DNA of 64,000 nt, taken from the NCBI GenBank assembly GCA_000985875.1, contig CCRI01000003.1, positions 186,001 through 250,000 on the forward strand, read 5' to 3'. This DNA is from Neorhizobium galegae bv. officinalis. Its GTDB lineage: Bacteria > Pseudomonadota > Alphaproteobacteria > Rhizobiales > Rhizobiaceae. The position numbers and the translations under genes were made by a program. The notes under the pieces are model-generated. The model was given only the letters and a program-made list of their open reading frames with translations. It was not told the DNA's origin and did not search any database. Positions 8,372 through 17,111 of this stretch are shown here, in pieces; within the stretch, counting starts at the first letter, position 1; each line of letters starts with the position of its first letter.

Positions 8372-8488
8372 GTGAAAATCGCGGCTGTTGACGTATATGT
8401 CGGGCGCCTCGGGAAGGCGCTCAACTTCTCCAATAGGCAGGATGTCATCAGCACCGTTCGCGGCGCGGATTATTCGATGGAATCTTGA
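8372..8488 (+). pseudogene. phoB: Remnant of the phoB 3' end (response regulator DNA-binding tail)
   Basis: The 38-codon frame right after phoR reads VDVYVGRLGKALN and then STVRGADYSMES before a stop. This is the last helix and wing of an OmpR/PhoB winged-helix domain, where the family has VDVHxxRLRKAL and RTVRGxGY. The receiver domain and most of the effector domain are missing. Two normally conserved residues are changed (Arg to Gly in RLRK, Gly to Asp in GxGY), as expected for a decaying fragment. In related rhizobia phoB closes the phoR-pst-phoU-phoB cluster, so the remnant marks a deletion. Confidence 0.75.
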
Positions 8489-8498
8489 GGAGGCGAGG

Positions 8499-8936
8499 TC
8501 ACGCCGCCTCGGTCTGCCGCTGCCATTCTGGCAGCGGAAAGATGCGGTCATAGGCCCAGTTGAACACGAAGGCATAGACCACGTAGAAGACCGCGAACGA
8601 CACGTCCATGGTCAGCGCATGGACGAGGCTGATGCCGAGATACCAGGCGATCAGCGGCAGAAGCGCGATCAGCAGGCCGAGTTCGAACAGCACCGCATGC
8701 GCCACGCGTATTGCGGTATTTTTCTGCGTGCCGCCCCTAAAGCGCTGCATCAGGTGATCGAAGCCGAGATTGTAGAGATAGTTCCAGCCGGTGGCGATGG
8801 TCGCACTGCCGATGCCGACTACGCCGATATCGGCGGCCGGCATGCCGAAGGCGAGGGAGCCGAGCGGTGTGATGAGAGCAAGCCCGATCAGTTCGAAGCT
8901 GATGGCATGGCGGATACGGTCGCGTGTCGAGCGCAT
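8499..8936 (-). CDS. PACE family efflux transporter
   Basis: A 145-residue inner membrane protein with four predicted helices arranged as two tandem bacterial transmembrane pair domains. Both repeats show the family pattern: RIRHAISFELIGL at the N-terminus and RVAHAVLFELGLL in the second half, plus a WNYLYN and a FNWAYD motif at the ends of the helix pairs. PACE proteins export cationic biocides such as chlorhexidine in Acinetobacter; native substrates may be polyamines. The gene sits where the pst genes would be expected, on the other strand. Confidence 0.9.
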   Translation of the reverse strand: MRSTRDRIRHAISFELIGLALITPLGSLAFGMPAADIGVVGIGSATIATGWNYLYNLGFDHLMQRFRGGTQKNTAIRVAHAVLFELGLLIALLPLIAWYLGISLVHALTMDVSFAVFYVVYAFVFNWAYDRIFPLPEWQRQTEAA

Positions 8937-9067
8937 GATGACCTCCTGGGTGCTTCCCGGGTCGTCCCGGAGTGTCTGCCCGAATGGGGGAGGTCGTCCT
9001 CACCGTCTTTCAGATAAGTGCAATGCCGATCCGGAGCAAGGCTTGGCCGGCATATCTGCCATGCGCA

Positions 9068-9094
9068 ACAAAAAAGCGGGCCGAGGCCCGCTTT
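9068..9094 (-). terminator. Rho-independent terminator of gcrA
   Basis: On the minus strand AAAGCGGGCC pairs with GGCCCGCTTT around a two-base TC loop, and the 3' arm continues into a T tract (TTTTTT) about 30 bp after the gcrA stop. Confidence 0.85.
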
Positions 9095-9122
9095 CGATCT
9101 TGCCCTCGTGTCGCGCCGCCGC

Positions 9123-9659
9123 TCAGACCCGAGCAGCAACCTTGCGGCGCTCGTTGACCGGCTGGTAGGCGAGCTTTGCGTGATAGCTGCAATAGGGCGA
9201 AGCATCCGGAGATTCGCAGCCGCAGAAGTGGAAATCTTCCTTGAGCGGATCGCCGACCGGCCATTTGCAGGTGCGCTCGGTGAGTTCGGTCAATGCAAGG
9301 CGACGGGAGATCGGCACCACCACGTTGGAGGCGGGACGATATTCCATCTCCTGGTAAGGTTCGATTTCGATCTCTTCCTTGACCATCGTCGCGCCGACGG
9401 CGCGGGTAACGGTCCGGGTCGTGACGCGCGATGCGTAATTCGGAGCCCGCGGCGCCGATGTGGTACGCTTGGCCGCAGATGAACGGCCAGTCGCTACCGT
9501 GCCGCCGGCTTTCGCCCGGCCCGGCAGGCTGAGACGGTGCACCTTGCCGATCACGGCATTTCGGCTTACGCCTCCAAGTTGCGCTGCGATCTGGCTGGCG
9601 CTGAGGCCCTCCGACCATAATCTTTTGAGCTTCTCGACACGCTCGTCTGTCCAGTTCAT
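9123..9659 (-). CDS. gcrA: Cell cycle regulator GcrA
   Basis: A 178-residue GcrA, the sigma70-associated factor that activates promoters carrying CcrM-methylated GANTC sites in alphaproteobacteria. The N-terminal helix-turn-helix MNWTDERVEKLKRLW and SRNAVIGKVHRL are diagnostic; a basic, variable linker follows; the C-terminal RNA polymerase-binding part has four cysteines and a histidine (CKWP, FCGC, YCSYH). The ATG at 9659 gives the standard N-terminus; the frame runs open to 9734 without a family match. Five GANTC sites crowd the upstream gap, suggesting autoregulation. Confidence 0.97.
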   Translation of the reverse strand: MNWTDERVEKLKRLWSEGLSASQIAAQLGGVSRNAVIGKVHRLSLPGRAKAGGTVATGRSSAAKRTTSAPRAPNYASRVTTRTVTRAVGATMVKEEIEIEPYQEMEYRPASNVVVPISRRLALTELTERTCKWPVGDPLKEDFHFCGCESPDASPYCSYHAKLAYQPVNERRKVAARV

Positions 9660-9810
9660 GCCCGTTCTCCGCCTTTGAACGTTGCTGGCATGCAGAATCC
9701 TTCCACCTTTGCTGCGAAATTCATTTCGCAGCACCCACTATATCTATGCTTGAGGTGACTAGTTCCGCCGCATGCAGTCTAGTAATTGATCTTTAACCTA
9801 GTGTGAGGCT

Positions 9811-9886
9811 GACTCCGTGGCAAGAGTCGGGAGAATCTGCGGGAATCGATTTCGTGGTTTTCCCCAACTTGCTGTCCGGGAGAGTC
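9811..9886. promoter_or_regulatory. Cluster of five GANTC (CcrM methylation) sites
   Basis: GACTC 9811-9815, GAGTC 9824-9828, GAATC 9833-9837, GAATC 9843-9847 and GAGTC 9882-9886. GANTC should occur about once per 256 bp by chance. GcrA works on promoters with this methylated site, so the cluster probably controls gcrA and perhaps argD. Confidence 0.7.
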
Positions 9887-9952
9887 ATTTTTGTCACATT
9901 GGCCGGTGCCTGTCGATTTCAGGCCCGGGCCTGCCCAAAACGCCGGGCTTTG

Positions 9953-9981
9953 TTGACATTGACGGCCTAAACCACGATAGT
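9953..9981 (+). promoter_or_regulatory. Sigma70-type promoter of argD
   Basis: TTGACA at 9953-9958, a 17-bp spacer and GATAGT at 9976-9981, 87 bp before the argD start. Confidence 0.6.
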
Positions 9982-10068
9982 GCCCCCGCCGCCCAGTGGG
10001 CGGCATTTTTAATTCTTTCGGCCCCTTTCCCAGGGCCTTTCTGGACCGCCTAGAGGAGTGATGTCGCC

Positions 10069-11265
10069 ATGGCTGAAGCCGCGCTTTTCGACACGTTTGC
10101 CCGGGCTCCGCTGCGTTTCGAGCGCGGCGAGGGCGTATGGCTTGTGACGGAAAGTGGGGAGCGATATCTCGATTTCGGTTCCGGCGTCGCCGTCAATTCG
10201 CTTGGCCACGGCCACCCGCACTTGGTCGGCGCGCTGAAGGCGCAGGCGGACAAGGTCTGGCACACGTCCAACCTCTTCGAGCAGCCGGGCCAGGAGAAGC
10301 TGGCGCGTCGTCTCGCCGACAATTCTTTCGCGGATAAGGTGTTCTTCACCAATTCCGGCGCCGAGGCGCTGGAATGTGCGATCAAGACCGCGCGCCGCTA
10401 CCAGTTCGTGAAGGGTCATCCGGAGCGCTTCCATATCATTACCTTCGAAGGCGCCTTCCACGGCCGTACGCTGGCGACTATCGCTGCCGGCGGCCAGGCA
10501 AAATATCTCGAAGGCTTCGGCCCGAAGGTCGAAGGCTTCGATCAGGTGCCGTTCGGCGACATCGAGGCCCTGAAGGCCGCGATCACCGATGCAACCGCGG
10601 CTATTCTGATCGAGCCGATCCAGGGAGAGGGAGGCGTCCGGCCGGTTCCGAAGGAATTCCTCCAGGCGCTGCGCCAGATCTGCGACGACAACGGTCTGCT
10701 GCTGATCTTCGACGAAGTGCAGACTGGCGTCGGCCGTTCCGGCAGGCTGTTCGCCTATGAATGGGCGGGCGTGACGCCCGACATCATGGCGCTTGCCAAG
10801 GGCATCGGCGGTGGTTTCCCGCTCGGCGCCTGCCTTGCAACGGCGGACGCCGCGTCCGGCATGACCGCTGGCACCCATGGCACGACCTATGGCGGCAATC
10901 CGCTCGCCACGGCGGTCGGCAATGCGGTGCTCGACGTGATCCTGGGCGATGGCTTCCTGGAAAACGTCCGCGATGTAGCCCTGGTGTTGCGGCAGGGGCT
11001 CGCGAGCCTCAAGGACCGCTTCCCTAACGTCATCGAGGACATTCGTGGTGAAGGCCTGCTGCTCGGCGTGAAGGCGAAGGTGCCCGCGGGTGATCTGGTT
11101 GCCGCCATACGCGGCGAACACATGCTGGCCATTCCGGCCGGCGACAATGTGGTGCGTCTCCTGCCACCGCTCACAGTCACGGCGGAGGAAGCCCGAGAGG
11201 GACTTGCCCGCATCGAGAGGGCGGCGGAAAAGCTTTCTGCCTCTCAGATGAAAAAATCGGCCTGA
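10069..11265 (+). CDS. argD: Acetylornithine aminotransferase
   Basis: A 398-residue class III PLP aminotransferase that converts N-acetylglutamate semialdehyde to N-acetylornithine in arginine synthesis. Seen are the cofactor loop NSGAEALE, the Asp of [14 protein letters not shown] that contacts the pyridine nitrogen, and the PLP lysine in [13 protein letters not shown]. The TTYGGNPLA motif matches the family. The start at 10069 gives the usual [13 protein letters not shown]-terminus. It is first in an argD-argF-hslO run, 52 bp ahead of argF. Related enzymes also act on succinylornithine or succinyldiaminopimelate. Confidence 0.96.
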   Translation: MAEAALFDTFARAPLRFERGEGVWLVTESGERYLDFGSGVAVNSLGHGHPHLVGALKAQADKVWHTSNLFEQPGQEKLARRLADNSFADKVFFTNSGAEALECAIKTARRYQFVKGHPERFHIITFEGAFHGRTLATIAAGGQAKYLEGFGPKVEGFDQVPFGDIEALKAAITDATAAILIEPIQGEGGVRPVPKEFLQALRQICDDNGLLLIFDEVQTGVGRSGRLFAYEWAGVTPDIMALAKGIGGGFPLGACLATADAASGMTAGTHGTTYGGNPLATAVGNAVLDVILGDGFLENVRDVALVLRQGLASLKDRFPNVIEDIRGEGLLLGVKAKVPAGDLVAAIRGEHMLAIPAGDNVVRLLPPLTVTAEEAREGLARIERAAEKLSASQMKKSA

Positions 11266-11317
11266 GCGGGCAAAGGGGGACGCCGTCGCAGGTTTCCCGC
11301 TTCACAGGAAACATCAC

Positions 11318-12235
11318 ATGGCATCTCCAAAACATTTCCTCGATCTTTCCGCCGTTTCTCCGGCTGATCTCAGGGCTATCCTCGACGACGCGAAGATCCG
11401 CAAGCAGGCCACCAAGGCCGGCACCGCGGAAAAGCCGCTCGCCGGCAAGATGCTGGCGATGATCTTCGAAAAGCCCTCCACTCGCACCCGCGTCTCCTTC
11501 GATGTCGGCATGCGCCAGCTCGGCGGCGAAACGCTGTTTCTGTCGGGTACCGAAATGCAGCTCGGTCGCGCCGAGACCATCGGCGATACGGCCAAGGTCC
11601 TGTCGCGTTACGTCGATGCGATCATGATCCGTACCACGGATCACGCCCGTATGCTGGAGCTCGCCGAACACGCGACCGTTCCGGTCATCAACGCCCTGAC
11701 CGACGACACGCATCCATGCCAGATCATGGCCGATATCATGACCTTCGAGGAACATCGCGGACCGGTCGCGGGCAAGACGATCGCCTGGACCGGCGACGGC
11801 AACAACGTGCTGCATTCCTTCGTGGAAGGTGCCGCCCGTTTCGGCTATCGCATGAACATGGCGGTGCCGATGGGCTCGGAGCCCGCTGACAAGTTCCTCA
11901 ACTGGGCGCGCAACAACGGCGGCAACATCATGCTTTGCCATGATGCCGAAAAGGCGGTTGCCGGCGCCGATTGCATCGTCACCGATACGTGGGTGTCGAT
12001 GAACCAGGAGCACAAGGCGCGCGGCCACAACGTCTTCCAGCCGTTCCAGGTCAATGCCGACCTGATGAAGCGTGCCGACAAGGATGCATTGTTCATGCAC
12101 TGCCTGCCGGCCCACCGCGGCGAGGAAGTCACCGACGAGGTGATCGACGGTCCGCAGTCGGTGGTCTTCGACGAGGCTGAAAACCGCCTGCACGCGCAGA
12201 AGTCCATTCTCGCCTGGTGCTTCGGCGCCGTCTGA
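11318..12235 (+). CDS. argF: Ornithine carbamoyltransferase
   Basis: A 305-residue cytosolic enzyme joining carbamoyl phosphate and ornithine to citrulline. Carbamoyl phosphate is bound by [22 protein letters not shown] and the ornithine-binding loop [10 protein letters not shown] are complete. The length is typical. AGGAAA precedes the ATG. The pair argD-argF is the usual rhizobial arrangement, and a long hairpin follows the stop. Confidence 0.97.
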   Translation: MASPKHFLDLSAVSPADLRAILDDAKIRKQATKAGTAEKPLAGKMLAMIFEKPSTRTRVSFDVGMRQLGGETLFLSGTEMQLGRAETIGDTAKVLSRYVDAIMIRTTDHARMLELAEHATVPVINALTDDTHPCQIMADIMTFEEHRGPVAGKTIAWTGDGNNVLHSFVEGAARFGYRMNMAVPMGSEPADKFLNWARNNGGNIMLCHDAEKAVAGADCIVTDTWVSMNQEHKARGHNVFQPFQVNADLMKRADKDALFMHCLPAHRGEEVTDEVIDGPQSVVFDEAENRLHAQKSILAWCFGAV

Positions 12236-12250
12236 GTTCAGCGTCCCGGA

Positions 12251-12299
12251 CGGGGCGGAAGCGGAGGGCGGCGGCGATGGAACCTTGATTTCCGCCCCG
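12251..12299 (+). other. Long-loop hairpin between argF and hslO
   Basis: CGGGGCGGAA pairs perfectly with TTCCGCCCCG across a 29-base loop. There is no T tract, so it may be a weak terminator, a processing site or an mRNA stabiliser between argF and hslO. Confidence 0.4.
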
Positions 12300-12447
12300 C
12301 AATCCCCCATCTGTCGGCTTTCAACAATACGCCGTCTTCTGGACTGGCGTTTCAACACACATCGTCGACGTCTTTTCCTCCGGCCAGCGGTTCCGCTCGG
12401 GCTGGCGCTTGTGTAAAGGTTTTTGGGTCGGCGGAAGGAGCGAAGTC

Positions 12448-13437
12448 ATGGCGGAAGCGACTGTGGAACTCAACGAACTCGACTTTGCCGGCGACGACCG
12501 GGTCGTTCCCTTCCAGGTGGAAGGTCTCGACGTGCGCGGCCGCGCCGTCCAGCTCGGGCCGCTGCTCAATTCCATCCTCAGCCGTCACGAATATCCAGGC
12601 CCGGTCGCGCGTCTGCTTGCCGAGGCGATCGTGCTGACGGCCCTGCTCGGCACCTCGCTGAAATTCGATGGCAAGTTCACGGTGCAGACCAAGGGCGACG
12701 GCCCGGTCGATCTGCTCGTCGCGGATTTCTCGACGCCCGACAGTCTTCGTGCCTATGCCCGCTATGACGAGGAAGCGCTGGCCGCTGCCGTCAAGGAAGG
12801 CAGAACCTCGCCGCCTGATCTCCTCGGGCACGGGGTGCTTGCCTTCACCATCGACCAGGGTCGCGGCATGCAGCCGTATCAAGGCATCGTGCCGATGGAC
12901 GGCTCATCACTCGAAGAGATCGCCGGCGTCTATTTCCGTCAGTCGGAGCAGATCCCGACCAAGGTCCGCCTGGGCGTCGCCGAACTCTTCGACCGCGATG
13001 CCGATGGCAAGCCGCGTCACAATTGGCGGGCAGGCGGGCTTGTCGCGCAGTTCCTGCCGCAGGCGCCCGAGCGCATGCGGCAGCCGGACCTGCATGGCGG
13101 CGACGGTGATGAGCGCGATTTCGAATTTGCCCATGACGATTCCTGGGCCGAAGCCCGCACGCTGGTGGAAACCATCGATACCGATGAGCTGACAGACCCG
13201 CGGGTCGCAATCGAACGGCTGCTGTTTCGTCTGTTCCATGAGCGCGGCGTGCGGGTTTATGCGCCGCACCCGGTGTTCGACCGCTGCAGCTGTTCGCGCG
13301 ACAAGATCAAGGGCGTTCTCTCAGGGTTCTCCGCCGAGGAGATCGAGGCGAGCGAGGAAGACGGCGAGATCGCCGTCACCTGCGAGTTCTGCTCGACCAC
13401 CTATCGCTACACGGCCGACGAATTCGCCGCAGCCTGA
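12448..13437 (+). CDS. hslO: Redox-regulated chaperone Hsp33
   Basis: A 329-residue holdase that is switched on by oxidation. The C-terminal zinc switch is complete: CSC at RCSCSRDK and CEFC at TCEFCSTTY. The rest matches the Hsp33 core, with GLDVRGRAVQLG near the N-terminus and the GRGMQPYQGIVP loop. The ATG at 12448 follows GGAAGGAG, so the 13 extra residues of the longer frame are left out. It sits 212 bp after argF, a pairing common in rhizobia. A strong bidirectional hairpin follows. Confidence 0.96.
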   Translation: MAEATVELNELDFAGDDRVVPFQVEGLDVRGRAVQLGPLLNSILSRHEYPGPVARLLAEAIVLTALLGTSLKFDGKFTVQTKGDGPVDLLVADFSTPDSLRAYARYDEEALAAAVKEGRTSPPDLLGHGVLAFTIDQGRGMQPYQGIVPMDGSSLEEIAGVYFRQSEQIPTKVRLGVAELFDRDADGKPRHNWRAGGLVAQFLPQAPERMRQPDLHGGDGDERDFEFAHDDSWAEARTLVETIDTDELTDPRVAIERLLFRLFHERGVRVYAPHPVFDRCSCSRDKIKGVLSGFSAEEIEASEEDGEIAVTCEFCSTTYRYTADEFAAA

Positions 13438-13442
13438 TTGTC

Positions 13443-13470
13443 GAACGGCGGGAGTTTCCTCCCGCCGTTC
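13443..13470. terminator. Bidirectional terminator between hslO and the tannase gene
   Basis: A perfect 12-bp stem (GAACGGCGGGAG with its complement) and a 4-base loop lies in the 38-bp gap between two convergent genes. Confidence 0.75.
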
Positions 13471-13475
13471 TCACT

Positions 13476-15062
13476 TCAAGGCATTTTGCATTCAAAGTTC
13501 GCGCCATCCTTCAGATCGCCGCTGCCGGAATATTTCGCCGATTGCGGATAGGGGCAGAGCGGCCGCGTCATCACCGGCTTGCCTTCCCTGATCTGCCTCG
13601 CCTGGATCACCGTCGGCGCCTTGCCGTTCTCCACCCAGTCCATCAGCGGCGTGAAGGCATCGAAGGCATCCGTGCCGTAACCCGCGGTGCAATGGTACAT
13701 GCCGGGCACCATGAACAGGCGGTAGAACTCCGCCGCCCGCTCGGCGCCCATCTGTTTGCGGACGGCCTCATAATAGTTGACGCCCATCATCGGGTTGAGC
13801 GCCGGATCGGACCAGCCGAAATAGGTGATCATCCGGCCGCCACGTTTTTGGAATTCGCTGAGATCCGGATTGGTGGCGTCGACGATCTCGCGGATCGCGC
13901 CGATCTTCGCATATTCGCTATCGAAGTCGAATGTCTTCCAGTCGATCGCCTTTCCCGAGGCAGGCAGCATCGCCATGTTCTTGACGAAGGTCTCGCCATA
14001 GGCCAGCTGCCGGCTCGGTCCCTGGTCGGATACCATCCACATGTCCCAGCCGCTCACTCCGGTCGGATCGACACCCTCTGTGCCGAACTGTACCCCGGGG
14101 AAAATCGCTTCCCCCTTGATCTTCACCCCGCCGGCCAGCGTCTTCAGCGTCTCCACCTGCGCCGGCGTAAAGCAGTCGGAACCTCCTGCCTCGCAGGTCT
14201 TCAGGTCCGTGGCCGGATCGAAATTGCATTGGCGAGGATCGGCGATCAGCCCGTCCTTGGCACCGTCGGTCGCATCGCACTTGTCCATCACCGCCTTGGC
14301 GAGCACCGGAAGCTGAGCCCGGCTGATCGGCGCCTTCAGCAGAGCCCGCGCATTCCAGACGCCCCAGATCTGCGTATTGGTGAGATCGAGAACCGGAGCT
14401 CCGGCGAGGATGCCGTCGAAATCGCCCGGATAACGCTGCGCTGCCATCAGGCCCTGGCGTCCGCCGGTCGAGCAGCCATCCCAGTAGGAAAAGGAGGGAT
14501 GCCGGTCGTAATAACGCGCTGCAATCGCCTTGGCGGTGTCGACCGTCACATGCACCGCGCGTGAGCCGTAGTCGATCAGCAGACCGAGATCCTCGGCGAA
14601 ATCGCCGAGCTTGTAGGTGGCGGCATCATGGCCGGTATTCTGCTGGACGGTCAGGAAGCCTTTCGAAAGCGCGGCATTGCGGGTCGCGATCCGCGACGCC
14701 GCGGCAAGATCCTCCCCGGCAAAACCGCCATTGCCGAACATGTAGAGCCGCCGGTTCCAGCTGTCTGGCAGGGTGATCTCGAAGCGAATCTGCGGCCGGA
14801 TATAGCCGGTTACCTGGCAATGGCCGGGGACCGTTCCCACGCCGGCCACGTGCGTGGCCTTCAGCGCCGTGACCTCGCCAAACGATTGGCTGTTCAGCAT
14901 GCCGCAGGCGATCTGCGGCGACACGGTGGCGGACGCGAAATCCGGCCTGTCCTTCTGATCGGTGAAACTGCTTTTGTTTTGGGCGAGTGCCGGGGTGAAG
15001 GCCGCAAGCGCCAGAAATGCGCAGGGCGCCAGCAGAATGGTCTGCTGAATCGATCGTGTCAT
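13476..15062 (-). CDS. Secreted tannase / feruloyl esterase family protein
   Basis: A 528-residue exported esterase of the tannase and feruloyl esterase family, which releases phenolic acids from plant esters. A signal peptide runs from MTRSIQQ to about residue 28 (AFTPALAQ). The nucleophile elbow is GCSTGGRQ; family motifs FGNGGFAG and the C-terminal PGMYHC, where the histidine serves the triad, are present. Several cysteines probably form disulfides, including the pair that brings the catalytic Ser and His together. The start at 15062 follows GGGAGGAG. It could feed aromatic acids to ring-cleavage enzymes such as LigAB. Confidence 0.9.
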   Translation of the reverse strand: MTRSIQQTILLAPCAFLALAAFTPALAQNKSSFTDQKDRPDFASATVSPQIACGMLNSQSFGEVTALKATHVAGVGTVPGHCQVTGYIRPQIRFEITLPDSWNRRLYMFGNGGFAGEDLAAASRIATRNAALSKGFLTVQQNTGHDAATYKLGDFAEDLGLLIDYGSRAVHVTVDTAKAIAARYYDRHPSFSYWDGCSTGGRQGLMAAQRYPGDFDGILAGAPVLDLTNTQIWGVWNARALLKAPISRAQLPVLAKAVMDKCDATDGAKDGLIADPRQCNFDPATDLKTCEAGGSDCFTPAQVETLKTLAGGVKIKGEAIFPGVQFGTEGVDPTGVSGWDMWMVSDQGPSRQLAYGETFVKNMAMLPASGKAIDWKTFDFDSEYAKIGAIREIVDATNPDLSEFQKRGGRMITYFGWSDPALNPMMGVNYYEAVRKQMGAERAAEFYRLFMVPGMYHCTAGYGTDAFDAFTPLMDWVENGKAPTVIQARQIREGKPVMTRPLCPYPQSAKYSGSGDLKDGANFECKMP

Positions 15063-15177
15063 CAAGTTCTCCTCCCAAAGACCGGTTGACCACGTCAAGA
15101 TGCCGCAGGAGGGAAGGGGTAACAAATAGAAAAATCGACGCCACCCATAACCTCTAGGTTGTCGTCGGTGGCGCGGT

Positions 15178-15570
15178 CTAGTTGAGGACGCGCATCAGGC
15201 CCGGTGAATCCAGCGAGAAGGCCGGGATCGTCACCTCGAAGGTTTCGCCGTCATCGGTCTGCATGTCGTAATGGCCGAACATCAGGCCGGATGGCGTGTC
15301 CAGCGGACAGCCGGAGGAATATTCGTAACTGTCGCCGGGCTTCAGCCGCGGCTGCTCGCCGACGACCCCCGGCCCGTCCACTTCATCGACGATGCCGTTC
15401 TGGTCGGTAATGTGCCAGTAGCGATGCACGAGCTGTACGGTGAGCGTCGAATGGTTCTCGATGACGATGCGATATCCCCACACATAGCGGCTCTCTTCCG
15501 GGTTGGATTGCTCCTCCAGATAGTAGGGCTCGACGGCGACATCTATATCTCTTGTCCGGGCGCGATACAT
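15178..15570 (-). CDS. apaG: ApaG domain protein
   Basis: A 130-residue ApaG, a small fibronectin-like beta protein. The motifs [24 protein letters not shown] and the GxGVVGExP stretch followed by [20 protein letters not shown] are complete. ApaG is linked in enterobacteria to cobalt/magnesium handling and to the diadenosine tetraphosphate hydrolase gene, but its biochemical role is still open. GAGGTG precedes the ATG at 15570. Proximity to metZ is conserved in rhizobia. Confidence 0.95.
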   Translation of the reverse strand: MYRARTRDIDVAVEPYYLEEQSNPEESRYVWGYRIVIENHSTLTVQLVHRYWHITDQNGIVDEVDGPGVVGEQPRLKPGDSYEYSSGCPLDTPSGLMFGHYDMQTDDGETFEVTIPAFSLDSPGLMRVLN

Positions 15571-15682
15571 GCGACACCTCAACAACGCTCACTGCTTCGA
15601 TATTGTACAGGGGGGCCGCAACGTCAAGAAATCTCGCGGTTTGAACAACCGAGTGTGAGCATTTGTTGAAGTTAAGGATAAT

Positions 15683-15718
15683 CGGGATGGTGAATCTCTT
15701 GGTCGATCCACCATCCCG
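15683..15718 (-). terminator. Hairpin terminator after metZ
   Basis: CGGGATGGTG pairs with CACCATCCCG over 10 bp, 13 bp after the metZ stop on the minus strand; the T tract is weak. Confidence 0.55.
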
Positions 15719-15730
15719 GAAAGCGAACGC

Positions 15731-16915
15731 TTACATGCCCGCCTGGGAAAGCGCCCGGGCGAAATCCTCGATCAGGTCGTCGGTATCCTCGATGCCGGCA
15801 GATAGGCGCACGGTGCCGGGCGTGATGCCGAGTTCGGCGCGGGCTTCGTCCGTCAGGTTCTTGTGCGTCGTCGTCGCCGGATGGGTGATCAGGCTCTTGG
15901 CGTCGCCGAGATTGTTGGAAATCTTGACGATCTCCAGCGCGTTCTGCAGCTTGAAGGCCGCTTCCTTGCCGCCCTTCAGCTCGAAGCAGACGAGCGTCGA
16001 GCCGGCCTTCATCTGCCTGGCGATGATATCGGCCTGCGGATGGTCCTTGCGGCCCGGATAGATCACTTTTGCGACCTGTTTCTGGTCGGCGAGGAAGTCG
16101 GCGATCTTCGAGGCGCTCTCCGTCTGCTGCTTGACGCGCAGCGGCAGGGTCTCGATGCCCTTCAGGAGCGTCCAGGCATTGAACGGCGACATGGCCGGGC
16201 CGGTATGGCGGAAATAGTCGTGCAGGTTCTCGTCGATCCAGGCCTTGTCGGACAGCACGACGCCGCCGAGGCAGCGGCCCTGGCCGTCGATATGCTTGGT
16301 CGCCGAATAGACGACGATATGCGCGCCGAGCTCCAGCGGCTTCTGGAAAAGCGGGGTCGCAAACACGTTGTCGACCACGACCTTGGCGCCGATCTGGTTG
16401 GCGAGCCTGGCGACGCCGGCAATGTCGACCACTTCGAGCGTCGGGTTGGTCGGGCTTTCCAGGAAGAAGACCTTGGTCTTCGGGGTAATCGCCTTTTCCC
16501 AGTTTTCCAGGAAGCGTCCGTCGACCAGCGTGCATTCGATGCCGTATTTCGGGGCGAGCGTCTCGACCACCCAGCGGCACGAGCCGAAGAGGGCGCGGGC
16601 GGCGACGATATGGTCGCCGGCCTTCAGCTGGCAGAGGATCGCGGCGGTGACGGCAGCCATGCCAGAGGCGGTGGCGCGGGCGTCTTCGGCGCCTTCCAGC
16701 ATGCACATGCGCTTTTCGAACATGTCGTTGGTCGGGCTGCCGTAACGGGCGTAGATGAAGCCGTCGGTCTCGCCCTTGAAGCGGGCTTCGGCCGCTTCCG
16801 ACGTGTCATAAACGAAACCCTGCGTCAGGAAGATCGCTTCCGAGGTTTCGCCATATTGCGAGCGCAACGTGCCGCCGTGTACGAGCTGGGTTGCCGGGCG
16901 CCATTTGTTAGTCAT
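15731..16915 (-). CDS. metZ: O-succinylhomoserine sulfhydrylase
   Basis: A 394-residue gamma-family PLP enzyme that makes homocysteine directly from O-succinylhomoserine and sulfide. Seen are YARYGSPTNDMFE, the substrate and PLP stretch GMAAVTAAILCQLKAGDHIV, the cofactor Asp in KVVVDNVFATP, and the PLP lysine in YSATKHIDGQGRCLGG. The ATG at 16915 follows GGGGAA. The longer frame to 17479 runs through the riboswitch and is not coding. Control is by the SAM-II riboswitch immediately upstream, which fits a methionine-pathway gene. Confidence 0.96.
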   Translation of the reverse strand: MTNKWRPATQLVHGGTLRSQYGETSEAIFLTQGFVYDTSEAAEARFKGETDGFIYARYGSPTNDMFEKRMCMLEGAEDARATASGMAAVTAAILCQLKAGDHIVAARALFGSCRWVVETLAPKYGIECTLVDGRFLENWEKAITPKTKVFFLESPTNPTLEVVDIAGVARLANQIGAKVVVDNVFATPLFQKPLELGAHIVVYSATKHIDGQGRCLGGVVLSDKAWIDENLHDYFRHTGPAMSPFNAWTLLKGIETLPLRVKQQTESASKIADFLADQKQVAKVIYPGRKDHPQADIIARQMKAGSTLVCFELKGGKEAAFKLQNALEIVKISNNLGDAKSLITHPATTTHKNLTDEARAELGITPGTVRLSAGIEDTDDLIEDFARALSQAGM

Positions 16916-16935
16916 GCGTGTTCCCCATTCAGAAC

Positions 16936-16966
16936 AAAAAAACCGGTCGCATAAGCAGACCGGTTT
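16936..16966 (-). terminator. Attenuator terminator of the metZ leader
   Basis: On the transcript AAACCGGTC pairs with GACCGGTTT around a 9-base loop and runs into a T tract, upstream of the metZ ribosome binding site. It can be blocked by pairing of GACCGG (16977-16972) with CCGGTC (16963-16958). Confidence 0.75.
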
Positions 16967-16970
16967 CGCA

Positions 16971-17033
16971 CCCGGTCTTTTTAGCCACTTATTTAACGTG
17001 GCTGCAAGCCGACCGGCCAAATCACCACGGGAT
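16971..17033 (-). promoter_or_regulatory. SAM-II riboswitch upstream of metZ
   Basis: The leader matches the SAM-II (metA-type) aptamer closely: CGTGGTGATTTGGCCG, then GCTTGCAGCCACG, then TTAAATAAGTGGCTAAAAAG. CGTGG and CCACG form P1, and the downstream GCTAAA region gives the pseudoknot. SAM-II is known upstream of metA, metX and metZ in alphaproteobacteria. High S-adenosylmethionine should switch metZ off, here apparently by transcription termination because an intrinsic terminator follows. Confidence 0.93.
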
Positions 17034-17111
17034 AAGAGTGGCATAGCGCCACGCCCCGCTTGCGTCAATGGCTCGCATTTGGTTTTGTCGCCTCGAAAAC
17101 TTGAGAGAGAC

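Larger units (their letters stand above)
9660..10068. other. 409-bp intergenic region between divergent gcrA and argD
   Basis: There is no convincing gene here. It contains six GANTC sites (9695, 9811, 9824, 9833, 9843, 9882 as first bases) and a sigma70-like promoter for argD at 9953-9981. Confidence 0.8.
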
